DNA of 42,374 bases from Cuspidothrix issatschenkoi CHARLIE-1 (GTDB lineage Bacteria > Cyanobacteriota > Cyanobacteriia > Cyanobacteriales > Nostocaceae). Position 1 is the first letter of the stretch, and every line of letters begins with the position of its first letter. This document shows positions 16,724 through 25,522 of this stretch, piece after piece. Where the stretch lies: NCBI RefSeq assembly GCF_002934005.1, contig NZ_PGEM01000139.1:1-42374 (forward strand), written 5' to 3'. The translations under genes were made by a program, and so were the position numbers. The notes under the pieces are model-generated. The model had not been told where the DNA came from, searched no databases, and saw only the letters and a program-made list of their open reading frames with translations.

Positions 16724-17623
16724 ATGACTTCAACTCAGATTTCACAACCTCAAGCTAAACTATGGATGGCGGCAATTAAACCGCCAATGTATAGTGTCGC
16801 TATTATGCCTATTTGGGTAGGTTCTGCCGTAGCATTTAAAGAAATAAAGATTTTTAATATCACCATATTTTCTTTATTTATGGCTGCGGCTATTTTGATT
16901 TTGGCTTGGGAAAATATTAGTAATGATGTGTTTGATGCAGAAACAGGAATTGATAAAAATAAACATCATTCATTGGTAAATTTAACTGGTAATAAAACTT
17001 TAATGTTTTGGATCGGAAATCTGTGTTTAGGTTTGGGTTTGTTAGGAATAATAGCGATCGCATTTTTGCAAAAAGACCCTACAGTGATCGGTATAATTCT
17101 CCTATGCTGCGGCTTAGGCTATATGTACCAAGGTCCCCCCTTCCGTCTAGGATACCAGGGTTTAGGCGAAATTCTCTGCTTTTTTGCTTTTGGTCCCTTG
17201 GGGATGGGTGCAGTTTATTATAGTCAAACTCAAAGCTGGTCTATCACAAATTTAGCCGCATCGGTGATTTTAGGTATTGTTACCAGTTTAGTTTTGTTTT
17301 GTTCCCATTTTCATCAAGTTGAAGATGACATCACCGCAGGAAAAAAATCTCCTATTGTCCGTTTGGGAACTCAAACCGGTGCAAAGGTTTTAGTTGGGTT
17401 TACTGCTAGTATTTATCCCCTAATTTTGGTATTTGTAATTTTGCATATTTTCCCCCTATGGACATTACTCAGTTTCCTGAGTTTACCTTTTGCGGTTAAA
17501 TTATGTCGCCATGTTTGGGAAAATCATAACCTACCAGACAAAGTAAGTAATTCTAAATTCATTGCTGTGAATGTTCATTTTTTCAGTTGCTTGTTTTTGG
17601 GTTTAGGTTTTATTCTTGGTTAG
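16724..17623 (+). CDS. menA: 2-carboxy-1,4-naphthoquinone phytyltransferase
   Basis: UbiA-superfamily membrane prenyltransferase attaching the phytyl chain to 1,4-dihydroxy-2-naphthoate. The 299 residues form about eight transmembrane helices. Both Asp-rich Mg-diphosphate motifs are present: NDVFDAETGID (about 65-75) and HQVEDDITAGKKSP (about 198-211). Context beside menF, menC and menE fixes the substrate class as naphthoate rather than 4-hydroxybenzoate. The ATG at 16724 gives MTSTQISQPQAKLWMAAIKPP. Confidence 0.94.
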   Translation: MTSTQISQPQAKLWMAAIKPPMYSVAIMPIWVGSAVAFKEIKIFNITIFSLFMAAAILILAWENISNDVFDAETGIDKNKHHSLVNLTGNKTLMFWIGNLCLGLGLLGIIAIAFLQKDPTVIGIILLCCGLGYMYQGPPFRLGYQGLGEILCFFAFGPLGMGAVYYSQTQSWSITNLAASVILGIVTSLVLFCSHFHQVEDDITAGKKSPIVRLGTQTGAKVLVGFTASIYPLILVFVILHIFPLWTLLSFLSLPFAVKLCRHVWENHNLPDKVSNSKFIAVNVHFFSCLFLGLGFILG

Positions 17624-17640
17624 GAATTTTTAATCAATAT

Positions 17641-17775
17641 AGGACTTATGCAACTGGCACATTGGTAGGGTTCGTCAGATATTAACAATCTGTATTTGTG
17701 CAGTCTGAGGCAGTTGGTGAGTTTGTCGAACCACACCCTACAACAGATTTTTGGTGTGACACTTGCATAAGTCCT
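17641..17775. mobile_element. MITE-like element, copy 2
   Basis: 135 bp, terminal inverted repeats AGGACTTATGCAA...TTGCATAAGTCCT extending to about 21 bp with two mismatches (ACTGGCACA versus AGTGTCACA). Inverted relative to copy 1 at 13806-13929 and similar over its whole length. Begins 17 bp after the menA stop, separating menA from menC. Non-coding. Confidence 0.78.
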
Positions 17776-17898
17776 AAAATAAATTATTCCAATTAACGAA
17801 CCGCAGAGGCGCAGAGAACGCAGAGGAAGGAGAAATAGAGTGGGTTTTTCTATCATTATTAAGAGTTTAGTTTGTGATGCTGATTCCTGAATTTTTCC

Positions 17899-18843
17899 AT
17901 GATGTATCAATTTTCTTTTCGTTATTTGAGTCGGAAATTCACTAATCCCATTATTACTAATCATGGGGTTTGGGAAATCCGTGAAAGTATCATTATTCGC
18001 TTGATAGATGCAGAAAATAACATTGGTTGGGGGGAAATTGCCCCCATTTCTTGGTTTGGTTCAGAAACTCTCGAACAAGCTTTAGATTTTTGTCATCAAC
18101 TTCCAGAAACTATTAGTCAAGAAATAATTTTAGGAATTTCAGATAAATTGCCAGCTTGTCAATTTGCTTTTGAATCAGCTTTTTCAGGAAATACAGAAAC
18201 TAATTTTAATCTCACCTATAGCGGTTTATTATCAGCAGGAAAAGCAGGTTTAAATCAATGGGGTAGTTTATGGGAACAGGGATATAAAACCTTTAAATGG
18301 AAAATTGGTGTTGATGACATAAATCCAGAGTTAGGAATATTTGATTTACTCATTTCTAGTTTACCAACATCAGCAAAATTACGTTTAGATGCTAATGGTG
18401 GACTTACTTATCAAGAGGCTGAATTATGGTTAACAAAGTGTGATCAATTCTTAGATAAAATTGAATTTATTGAACAACCTTTAGCTGTAGATAAATTTAC
18501 CCAAATGCAGGAATTAAGTAATTTATATTTAACTAAAATAGCTTTAGATGAATCTATCGCTAATTTCACCCAATTAGAATACTGTTTTCAGCAGGGTTGG
18601 CGGGGAATTTTTGTGATTAAACCGGGAATATTCGGTTCACCATCTCGGTTAAGGGAATTTTGCCAAAAATATCAAATAGATGTTGTATGTTCATCAGTAT
18701 TTGAAACAGAAATTGGTAGACAAGCCGCGCTACAATTAGCATCAGAATTATCTCTAAATCATCGCGCTGTTGGTTTTGGGGTTAACCACTTTTTTCCACC
18801 ACAAGCATCAAATTGGTTAGAAACTCTATGGAAAACCTCTTAG
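17899..18843 (+). CDS. menC: o-Succinylbenzoate synthase
   Basis: Enolase-superfamily dehydratase of the phylloquinone pathway (SHCHC to o-succinylbenzoate). The family's catalytic and metal residues can be followed: FKWKIGVDD (KxK), RLDANGG (Asp ligand), FIEQPL (Glu ligand), ALDES (Asp ligand) and FVIKPGIFG (second lysine). 314 residues is normal. Start is ATGATG at 17899; either Met could be used. The 3' end overlaps the start of menE by 16 bp, implying translational coupling. Confidence 0.94.
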   Translation: MMYQFSFRYLSRKFTNPIITNHGVWEIRESIIIRLIDAENNIGWGEIAPISWFGSETLEQALDFCHQLPETISQEIILGISDKLPACQFAFESAFSGNTETNFNLTYSGLLSAGKAGLNQWGSLWEQGYKTFKWKIGVDDINPELGIFDLLISSLPTSAKLRLDANGGLTYQEAELWLTKCDQFLDKIEFIEQPLAVDKFTQMQELSNLYLTKIALDESIANFTQLEYCFQQGWRGIFVIKPGIFGSPSRLREFCQKYQIDVVCSSVFETEIGRQAALQLASELSLNHRAVGFGVNHFFPPQASNWLETLWKTS

Positions 18844-20159
18844 ATAAATTAACAAAAGATGATTGGTTAATTTGTGATCACAGTCAAGAATTGCCACAAA
18901 TAGCAACAGAATTATATTTAAAATTTACCCAATTATCAAACCCGAAAATTGTTATTGCGGAAAGATCACCTGTGAGATTTTTAGCCAGTTTTATCGCTGC
19001 TGTTGCATCTAAATGTCCAGTTTTTCTGTGTAACCCAGATTGGAGTCTAGAGGAATGGAAACAAGTTTTTAATTTAGTGCAGCCAGATATAATTTTAGGA
19101 ATAGATGATAATTTTTCAAAATCATCAATTCCCAATTTTCAAGTACCTATTCCTAATGGTATTATGATTCCTACAGGTGGATCATCGGGAAAGATTAAAT
19201 TTGCTATTCATACATGGCAAACATTAACTGCATCCGTAGTAGGATTTACAGAATATTTTCAAATAAATACAGTCAATTCTTTTTGTATATTGCCATTATA
19301 TCATGTTAGTGGATTAATGCAATTTATCCGCTGTCTCACGACAAAAGGTAAATTAGTAATTACTGAATCTAAAAAATTAGAAACTTCTCAATTACCTAAT
19401 ATTAACCCATCTCAATTTTTTATATCTTTAGTTCCTACCCAATTGGAAAGAATCCTCCAAAATCCAGACTTAACCCAATGGTTATCAAGGTTTGCTACTG
19501 TCCTTTTAGGAGGTGCGCCACCTTGGGATAACTTATTAATAAAAGCGAGATTTCATCAAATTAGATTAGCACCTACCTATGGAATGACAGAAACCGCTTC
19601 TCAAATTGCCACTCTCAAACCTGATGAATTTTTACAAGGTAAATTTAATAGTGGGAAAATTCTCCCCCATGCTAAAATCATAATTGACAATAAATCAGGA
19701 AATATCAAGATTCAAAGTCAATCTTTAGCTTTAGGTTATTATCCCCGTATTTGGGAAAATACTGATAATTTTGCAGTTGATGATATTGGTTTTTTAGATG
19801 ATCAAGGCTATTTACATATTGTAGGCAGAAATAGCGATAAAATAATTACAGGTGGAGAAAATGTTTACCCGATAGAAATTGAATCAGCAATTAGAAAAAC
19901 TAATTTGGTGCTTGATGTTTGTGTAATTGGTATAGATGATAAATATTGGGGACAAGCATTAACAGCTATTTATATTCCTAATCATGAAAATATTTCCTCC
20001 CTAGAAATTGAAACCCAACTCAGGAAGCAGCTAAGTAAATTTAAAATTCCTAAATATTGGATTTCTCTACCAGTTTTACCTCGCAATACTCAAGGTAAAA
20101 TTAACCGTCAACAACTACAACAAATAGCTAAGGATTTTGTTACTAGAGTGAGAATTTGA
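18828..20159 (+). CDS. menE: o-Succinylbenzoate-CoA ligase
   Basis: ANL-superfamily ligase that adenylates o-succinylbenzoate and forms the CoA thioester used by MenB. Motifs: P-loop IPTGGSSGKIKFA, A5 PTYGMTETASQ, A7/A8 region GRNSDKIITGGENVYPIEIE, and the C-terminal catalytic lysine in NTQGKINRQ. I choose ATG 18828 (MENLLDKLTKDDW), inside the end of menC, rather than TTG 18813, which has no added conservation. 443 residues. menD, menB and menH are not in the window. Confidence 0.94.
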   Translation: MENLLDKLTKDDWLICDHSQELPQIATELYLKFTQLSNPKIVIAERSPVRFLASFIAAVASKCPVFLCNPDWSLEEWKQVFNLVQPDIILGIDDNFSKSSIPNFQVPIPNGIMIPTGGSSGKIKFAIHTWQTLTASVVGFTEYFQINTVNSFCILPLYHVSGLMQFIRCLTTKGKLVITESKKLETSQLPNINPSQFFISLVPTQLERILQNPDLTQWLSRFATVLLGGAPPWDNLLIKARFHQIRLAPTYGMTETASQIATLKPDEFLQGKFNSGKILPHAKIIIDNKSGNIKIQSQSLALGYYPRIWENTDNFAVDDIGFLDDQGYLHIVGRNSDKIITGGENVYPIEIESAIRKTNLVLDVCVIGIDDKYWGQALTAIYIPNHENISSLEIETQLRKQLSKFKIPKYWISLPVLPRNTQGKINRQQLQQIAKDFVTRVRI

Positions 20160-20643
20160 TAGTGAATACAATTGATAAGTAAATAGTATAAGTTTTGACA
20201 CTCTCCAAATAATTTCTAACCGCTAGTTTTATATTCAACAGAACGGCAATTCTTTTTGAATTTTGGAAAACCTTTACCTCAAGGGTTTTCAGTCTAGTCT
20301 CTTATAATAATTATACTTGTTGTCTGTAATTTTATTGGGTATAATTTATCAGATAGACTAATCCTTGGTTTACCCTTAATATGAGGTAACAAACAAGTAG
20401 TTTATGGGTTCTTACCTCTGGGTTTGAGTCTAGGGTTCATAAGTTGCTATACTCAAAATGGCTTCACAGGCGAAGTATTTAGGTGATAACCTATCAGTGA
20501 GACCACTGGTTTTTGTCCGAATGCTTCGCCGCTACAACCACACATCTGTGTTTTTATTAATCCTGTCAAAACTTAATTCTCAGCCGTTGTGAGTATAGTA
20601 ATCAGCAAAAATCAGGGAAATCTGTAATCCAAGGATTAGTAAA
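20160..20643. other. Gene-free spacer upstream of recN
   Basis: About 480 bp without a credible frame. Contains GAAAACCTT...AAGGGTTTTC (around 20267-20293), a hairpin that may end the menE transcript, and the inverted repeat GGCGAAGTATT (20469-20479)/AATGCTTCGCC (20520-20530), related to the repeat overlapping the 3' end of rdgB. The recN promoter should lie in the last ~110 bp; no clear boxes. Confidence 0.45.
20469..20530. repeat. Dispersed inverted repeat (GGCGAAG-type)
   Basis: Arms GGCGAAGTATT and AATGCTTCGCC pair over 11 positions with one mismatch; the interior contains a smaller hairpin TAGGT-gata-ACCTA. Second copy at 22445-22475. Confidence 0.65.
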
Positions 20644-22374
20644 ATGCTGCTATATTTAAGAATTGAAAATTTTGCTTTGATTGATCATCTAGAATTAGAT
20701 TTTGGTGCTGGTTTGAATGTGTTAACGGGGGAAACTGGCGCAGGAAAATCAATTATTTTAGATGCAATTGATGCGGTTTTAGGTGGCAAAGTTTCTAGTC
20801 GGGTGATTCGCACTGGCACAAATCGGGCTATAGTAGAAGCGACTTTTAGCGTCACTCCACCTCTAGCTGCTTGGTTAAGTGAACAAGAAATTGATTTAAC
20901 AGATGATAATGCTGTAATAATTAGTCGAGAAATTGCCACGACTAGCAGTAATATCCGCAGTAGATCAAGAGTAAATGGAGTGTTAGTAAATCGCCAATTA
21001 ATGGGAAGATTACGGGATAGTTTAGTAGAAATTACGGCACAAGGGCAAACTGTACAAGTGGGACAATCCGCCCAGGTTCGGGACTGGTTAGATTTATATG
21101 GTGGGGATGCTTTATTAACAAAACGGCAAAATGTGGCTGCTGCTTTTAGTTTATATCAACAAGCACATCAAACCCTAGAAAAACGCCGAATATCAGAACG
21201 GGAACGGCTACAACAATTAGATTTACTCACTTATCAAGTACAAGAATTAGGTGCTGCTAATCTTGGTGATCCTCAAGAAATGGAACAATTAAATCAAGAA
21301 AGAGAACGCCTAAATCATGTGGTTGATTTACAACAAATGAGTTACAAAGTTTATCAGGCTTTGTATCAAGATGATCAGGAAACTCGGACTGCGGCTGATC
21401 TATTGGCAGATGGGGAGATGATATTAAATCACATGGTGGAGTATGATTCCCAACTACAATCTTTATTAGAATTGGTGCGGGATGCGATGGCGGCAGTGAT
21501 GGAAGTTGGTAGACAAATTAATACTTATGGGGAAGGTTTGGAAGCAGATCCCCTGAGGTTGGAAGAAGTGGATGAACGCATCCGGGAATTAAAACAAATT
21601 TGTCGTAAATACGGACCAACTCTGACGGAAGTGATCGCCTATTATGAAAAAATTCAAAATGAATTAGCTGAATTAAATAATAGTGAACAATCTATCGAAA
21701 CTTTAGAACAACAAGAACAATTATATTTACAAGAACTCTATCAAATCAGTCAACAATTAAGCCAATTACGGCGGCAAACTGCGGCTAATTTAGAATCGCG
21801 GTTATTAGCTGAACTTAAACCTTTGGCAATGGATAAGGTAAAATTTCAAGTAGAAATTGTTCCCATTTATCCGACCGCTACAGGTGCAGATAAAATTACT
21901 TTTATGTTTAGTCCTAATCCTGGTGAACCGATTCAACCATTAACAGAAATCGCTTCTGGTGGCGAAATGAGCCGGTTTTTACTAGCATTAAAAGCTTGTT
22001 TTAATCAAGGTAATGAAGTGGGAACAATGGTATTTGATGAAATTGATGTGGGGGTTTCTGGAAGAGTTGCCCAAGCCATAGCGGAAAAATTGCACCAACT
22101 TAGTCAAGGACATCAAGTATTATGTGTAACCCATCAACCTCTAGTGGCAGCTATGGCAGATCGTCATTTTCGGGTTGATAAATTAGTAATTAATAAAGCT
22201 AGAAATAGTGATGATGAACAGCGTACTGTTGTGAGAGTGACGAGTTTAGATAATTTAACCACTCGCCGTGAGGAATTGGCACAATTAGCTGGTGGTAAAT
22301 CTGCAAATGAAGCGATCGCTTTTGCCGAATCTTTATTATTACAAGCTGCTAATCATCGAGAAAGAGGAAAATAG
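20644..22374 (+). CDS. recN: DNA repair protein RecN
   Basis: SMC-like ATPase acting in recombinational double-strand break repair. Walker A GETGAGKS (about 29-36), an interior coiled-coil region (about 155-370, with QEMEQLNQERERLN and leucine-rich heptads), then the ABC signature ASGGEMSRF and Walker B MVFDEIDVGVSG, followed by the H-loop in CVTHQP. 576 residues, within the family range. Monocistronic by position; it converges on rdgB with a hairpin between. Confidence 0.96.
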   Translation: MLLYLRIENFALIDHLELDFGAGLNVLTGETGAGKSIILDAIDAVLGGKVSSRVIRTGTNRAIVEATFSVTPPLAAWLSEQEIDLTDDNAVIISREIATTSSNIRSRSRVNGVLVNRQLMGRLRDSLVEITAQGQTVQVGQSAQVRDWLDLYGGDALLTKRQNVAAAFSLYQQAHQTLEKRRISERERLQQLDLLTYQVQELGAANLGDPQEMEQLNQERERLNHVVDLQQMSYKVYQALYQDDQETRTAADLLADGEMILNHMVEYDSQLQSLLELVRDAMAAVMEVGRQINTYGEGLEADPLRLEEVDERIRELKQICRKYGPTLTEVIAYYEKIQNELAELNNSEQSIETLEQQEQLYLQELYQISQQLSQLRRQTAANLESRLLAELKPLAMDKVKFQVEIVPIYPTATGADKITFMFSPNPGEPIQPLTEIASGGEMSRFLLALKACFNQGNEVGTMVFDEIDVGVSGRVAQAIAEKLHQLSQGHQVLCVTHQPLVAAMADRHFRVDKLVINKARNSDDEQRTVVRVTSLDNLTTRREELAQLAGGKSANEAIAFAESLLLQAANHRERGK

Positions 22375-22402
22375 GTAACGCTTGACTGTTGACTGTTGAC
22401 AG

Positions 22403-22430
22403 GGAGAGAACTTTATATAGTTCTTTCTCC
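22403..22430. terminator. Hairpin between convergent recN and rdgB
   Basis: GGAGAGAACT pairs with AGTTCTTTCTCC (one bulge) in the 79-bp convergent gap; it could act on both strands. A TTGACTG heptamer run precedes it. Confidence 0.5.
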
Positions 22431-22444
22431 TCAACTGCTGTACA

Positions 22445-22475
22445 GGCGAAGTATTAGTCGTCCGAATGCTTCGCC
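22445..22475. repeat. Dispersed inverted repeat overlapping the 3' end of rdgB
   Basis: GGCGAAGTATT (22445-22455) and AATGCTTCGCC (22465-22475), the same arms as at 20469-20530 but a shorter interior. The right arm is coding: it supplies the last residues of RdgB. Confidence 0.7.
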
Positions 22476-23050
22476 CCTAGGACTTTCTTTAATTGGGGAA
22501 CTAAAGCTTTTAAAGCATTACCACGATGACTAATTGACTTTTTTAAATCTGTAGTCATTTGGGCAAAAGTTAATTGTTTTTCTGGTACATAAAAAACCGG
22601 ATCATAACCAAAACCGCCATCACCAGAGGGCGCAAATAAAATTTCCCCGTGACAAATTCCCTCAGATTGAATTATTATTTCTCCTTGAGGATTGGCAACT
22701 GCGATCGCACACACAAATTTAGCTTGGCGATTTTTTTCATCCCCTAATTCTGTTAATAATCTGGTAATCCGTTCTGTGTCAGAATTACCATAACGGGCAG
22801 AATACACCCCAGGACTACCATTGAGGGCGTTTACAGCTAAACCTGAATCATCAGCGATCGCCCAATTCCCCGTAACTTTGGCAATTTCAGAAGCTTTTAA
22901 ACAAGCATTTTCTGCAAAAGTTTCTCCTGTTTCTTCCACATCTAAATTTTCCGGTTTAAGAGTTAATTCCCAACCAGCATCAGCTAAATAAGCTTGCATT
23001 TCCCGTAACTTTCCGGGGTTTCCTGTTGCTACTACGAGTAATTTAGTCAT
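22454..23050 (-). CDS. rdgB: Non-canonical purine NTP pyrophosphatase (dITP/XTP)
   Basis: House-cleaning enzyme hydrolysing dITP, XTP and ITP to monophosphates. RdgB/HAM1 motifs: ATGNPGKLREM (8-18), FAENACLKA, ADDSGLAVNALNGSPGVYSARY-type core (ADDSGLAV...GVYSARYG), FGYDPVFYVPE and SHRGNALKAL near the end. 198 residues. The last residues, GAKHSDD, are encoded by the right arm of a dispersed inverted repeat, so the natural C-terminus was altered, probably harmlessly since the conserved core ends earlier. Confidence 0.95.
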   Translation of the reverse strand: MTKLLVVATGNPGKLREMQAYLADAGWELTLKPENLDVEETGETFAENACLKASEIAKVTGNWAIADDSGLAVNALNGSPGVYSARYGNSDTERITRLLTELGDEKNRQAKFVCAIAVANPQGEIIIQSEGICHGEILFAPSGDGGFGYDPVFYVPEKQLTFAQMTTDLKKSISHRGNALKALVPQLKKVLGAKHSDD

Positions 23051-23305
23051 TATTTATATTATGTCCGATGTAAAATTAACTGGTTGACGCAAATAATATT
23101 TTTTAACTGGTAGTTGCAATTGTAATTTATTTTATAGTTTTCTGTCAACACGACAAAAATAATTGTACAATTTTCATAGAATTTTATAAAAACTTGATTT
23201 ATATACTTTAAATCTTAAATATTTTCGCTTTATTGTCGGGTTAAATTTACATTAGCAATGGGCAATAAGTAATAGTTTTACCAATTACCCATTACCCATT
23301 AATGC
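23051..23305. other. AT-rich spacer with CCCATTA heptamers
   Basis: No gene. 23281-23301 reads CCAATTA, CCCATTA, CCCATTA just before the stop of the phosphohexomutase gene. Promoter elements for rdgB (minus strand) are expected but not distinct. Confidence 0.4.
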
Positions 23306-24748
23306 TTAATTTGATTCTGCCCAAGTTTTCGCCCAAGCTAGAGTTTTTTGAACTTCTTCCAGGGTTGCGGCTTCACAATAAAGACGTAAAACTGGTTCAG
23401 TTCCGCTAAATCTAATCATTAACCAACTTTGATCAGCCAGACGGAATTTATAACCATCAATTGTTTGACAACCAATGACTTGTTTACCTGCAATTTTCGT
23501 TAAAGGTTGGGCTTGTAATTGTTGTAATAGTCGCCCTCTAACTTCCATACTGGCTAAAGGTAAATCAATCCGATCATAGCTGGACGAAAAACCAGTTTGT
23601 TGTTGTAAATAGCGATAATATTCACCTAAATCTAAACCAGATTCTACCACTGCTTCTAATACATAAAGTGCAGAAAGTAGGGCATCACGTTCGGGAATAT
23701 GGCTACCGTAACCAATACCACCGGATTCTTCACCACCTAACAATACCTGTGTTGCTAACATTCGGTCGGCAATGTATTTATAACCTACAGGTGTTTCATG
23801 AATAGAAAGATTATGTAATGCGGCTACACGGGGCATTAAGTCCGATCCGCTTACGGTTTTGACAATTTCGCCCTGAAAGTTACGCCGTATGGTTAAATGG
23901 TCAATTAAGATGGGAATTAAAATTTGGGAACTGAGGAAATTAGCATCTTGATCTACAGCGGCAATGCGATCGCAATCGCCATCAAATACTAAACCCACTG
24001 TTAAACCTTTTTTATTATTTTCCCGATGGGTTTTGATCACTGTAAATAGTCGAGAAAGATACTTTGGTAAAGGTTCAGGCGCACCACCTGCAAATAGAGG
24101 ATCACGTTCGCTATTTATTTCCTTAACTTCCGCCCCTAATAACCTGGCCAAACCCCCAGCCGCCGCCCCGTGCATTACATCTACAAATATGGTTAATTTG
24201 CCAGCAGCGATGAGTTCTTTAATTTTGTTAATATCAACTTTTGCTGCTAATGCTTGACAATAACTAGGCCAAGGATCAAAGGTATTTTCCTTACCTGGAG
24301 TCGTTGCCGGGGCAATTTTTTGTGATAATAAAGCCTCTATCTCTTGTGTAACTTCCTGTGGCACTGAACCGCCGAAAGCACTTTTAACTTTTAGTCCTAA
24401 ATATGCACCGGGATTATGACTAGCTGTCACCACTAGCGCCCCCAAGGCTTTGCGTTCTTTAGCCGCCCAACTATAAGCCGGAGTTGGGGCGAAACTTTCA
24501 CTAAACAGAACATCAAAACCAACGGAGGTGACAGCATTGGCCACCACACGGGCAAAATCTTCCGCCATAAATCGGCGATCATAACCGACAATAATTGTCC
24601 GGCTACCTACTTCGGAATAGTAAGTATTATATAAAACTTTGGCTGCTACAGTTGCCGCTAAGGCCAGGCGTTCAAAGGTAAATTCCTCACCTATTACACC
24701 TCTCCAGCCATCTGTACCAAACTTGATTGGGTTAGTTACAACTGGCAT
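23306..24748 (-). CDS. Phosphoglucomutase/phosphomannomutase family protein
   Basis: Alpha-D-phosphohexomutase interconverting sugar 1- and 6-phosphates. The four-domain architecture is complete in 480 residues: the phosphoserine loop TASHNPGAYLGLK (about 109-121), metal loop FDGDCDR (about 255-261), sugar-binding loop GGEESGGIG (about 336-344) and the phosphate-binding RFSGTEPVLR near the end. The NPG rather than NPP loop and GGEESGG fit phosphoglucomutase-type enzymes, but glucose versus mannose preference cannot be read safely. Upstream is a 28-bp palindrome and purN. Confidence 0.92.
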   Translation of the reverse strand: MPVVTNPIKFGTDGWRGVIGEEFTFERLALAATVAAKVLYNTYYSEVGSRTIIVGYDRRFMAEDFARVVANAVTSVGFDVLFSESFAPTPAYSWAAKERKALGALVVTASHNPGAYLGLKVKSAFGGSVPQEVTQEIEALLSQKIAPATTPGKENTFDPWPSYCQALAAKVDINKIKELIAAGKLTIFVDVMHGAAAGGLARLLGAEVKEINSERDPLFAGGAPEPLPKYLSRLFTVIKTHRENNKKGLTVGLVFDGDCDRIAAVDQDANFLSSQILIPILIDHLTIRRNFQGEIVKTVSGSDLMPRVAALHNLSIHETPVGYKYIADRMLATQVLLGGEESGGIGYGSHIPERDALLSALYVLEAVVESGLDLGEYYRYLQQQTGFSSSYDRIDLPLASMEVRGRLLQQLQAQPLTKIAGKQVIGCQTIDGYKFRLADQSWLMIRFSGTEPVLRLYCEAATLEEVQKTLAWAKTWAESN

Positions 24749-24811
24749 AAAAATATCCTAAATTTCTCCGTTAAGGATCTTATCATTATATATGGGTAAT
24801 TGTTGGCGGTT

Positions 24812-24839
24812 GTACGGGCGAACGGCCGTTTGCCCGTAC
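24812..24839. repeat. 28-bp palindrome, possible purN terminator
   Basis: GTACGGGCGAACGG pairs with CCGTTTGCCCGTAC with one mismatch. It lies 27 bp past the purN stop and upstream of the phosphohexomutase start; it resembles palindromes dispersed in Nostocales spacers. Confidence 0.55.
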
Positions 24840-24865
24840 TCCTCTGCCCTTCTGCCCCTTCCCTG

Positions 24866-25519
24866 TTACCTTTGACTTAATAAAGAAATGGCCATTGGTA
24901 AAATCAGATGTTCTTGGACTTGAATTCTCGCGTGTAGTGTCTCTGATGTATCATCCGGTAGCACGGGTACAGCAGCTTGGATTAAAATTTCCCCACTGTC
25001 AACTTCCAAAGAAACAAGATGTACTGTACAGCCAGTAATTTTGACTTTAGCTGCTAAAGCTTGTTCTACGGCTTGCACTCCCTTAAAACTCGGTAATAAA
25101 CTGGGATGAATATTAATCATGCGATGAGGAAAAGCGTCAATTAGCACGTGTGTGACTAATCGCATCCATCCCGCCATCACCACAAACGCTACATCATACT
25201 GTTGTAATGTTTGCACAATTTGATTATCAAACTTTTCTCGATTTTTGTAGTCACGATGATTTAATAGTACAGCTTCCACACCCCATTTTTCAGCCCTAGC
25301 TGCGGCCTTAGCTCCTGGATTATTGTAAATTAAAACTTGAATTTGGGCATTAATTTTCCTATCAGCGATCGCTTGGGCAATTACTTCAAAATTACTCCCA
25401 TTTCCCGAAGCCATAATTCCTAATTTCAAGGGCTGAGTTGATGAAAATTGATAACTATGAACATCAGGAGAAATGATACCAGAAATACTATTTATTGGTG
25501 AATCATCAATCATAAACAA
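24866..25519 (-). CDS. purN: Phosphoribosylglycinamide formyltransferase
   Basis: Folate-dependent transfer of a formyl group to GAR in purine synthesis. The catalytic domain begins near residue 31 (LKLGIMASGNGSNFEVI) with the phosphate loop; INIHPSLLPSFKG carries the catalytic Asn-His pair and VDSGEIL the catalytic Asp. The ~30-residue N-terminal extension (MFMIDDSPINSISG) is not part of the family core, and a later start is possible, although no strong SD was seen. It lies only 3 bp after the pilin-like gene on the same strand, so the two are probably co-transcribed. Confidence 0.94.
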   Translation of the reverse strand: MFMIDDSPINSISGIISPDVHSYQFSSTQPLKLGIMASGNGSNFEVIAQAIADRKINAQIQVLIYNNPGAKAAARAEKWGVEAVLLNHRDYKNREKFDNQIVQTLQQYDVAFVVMAGWMRLVTHVLIDAFPHRMINIHPSLLPSFKGVQAVEQALAAKVKITGCTVHLVSLEVDSGEILIQAAVPVLPDDTSETLHARIQVQEHLILPMAISLLSQR

Positions 25520-25522
25520 CGA

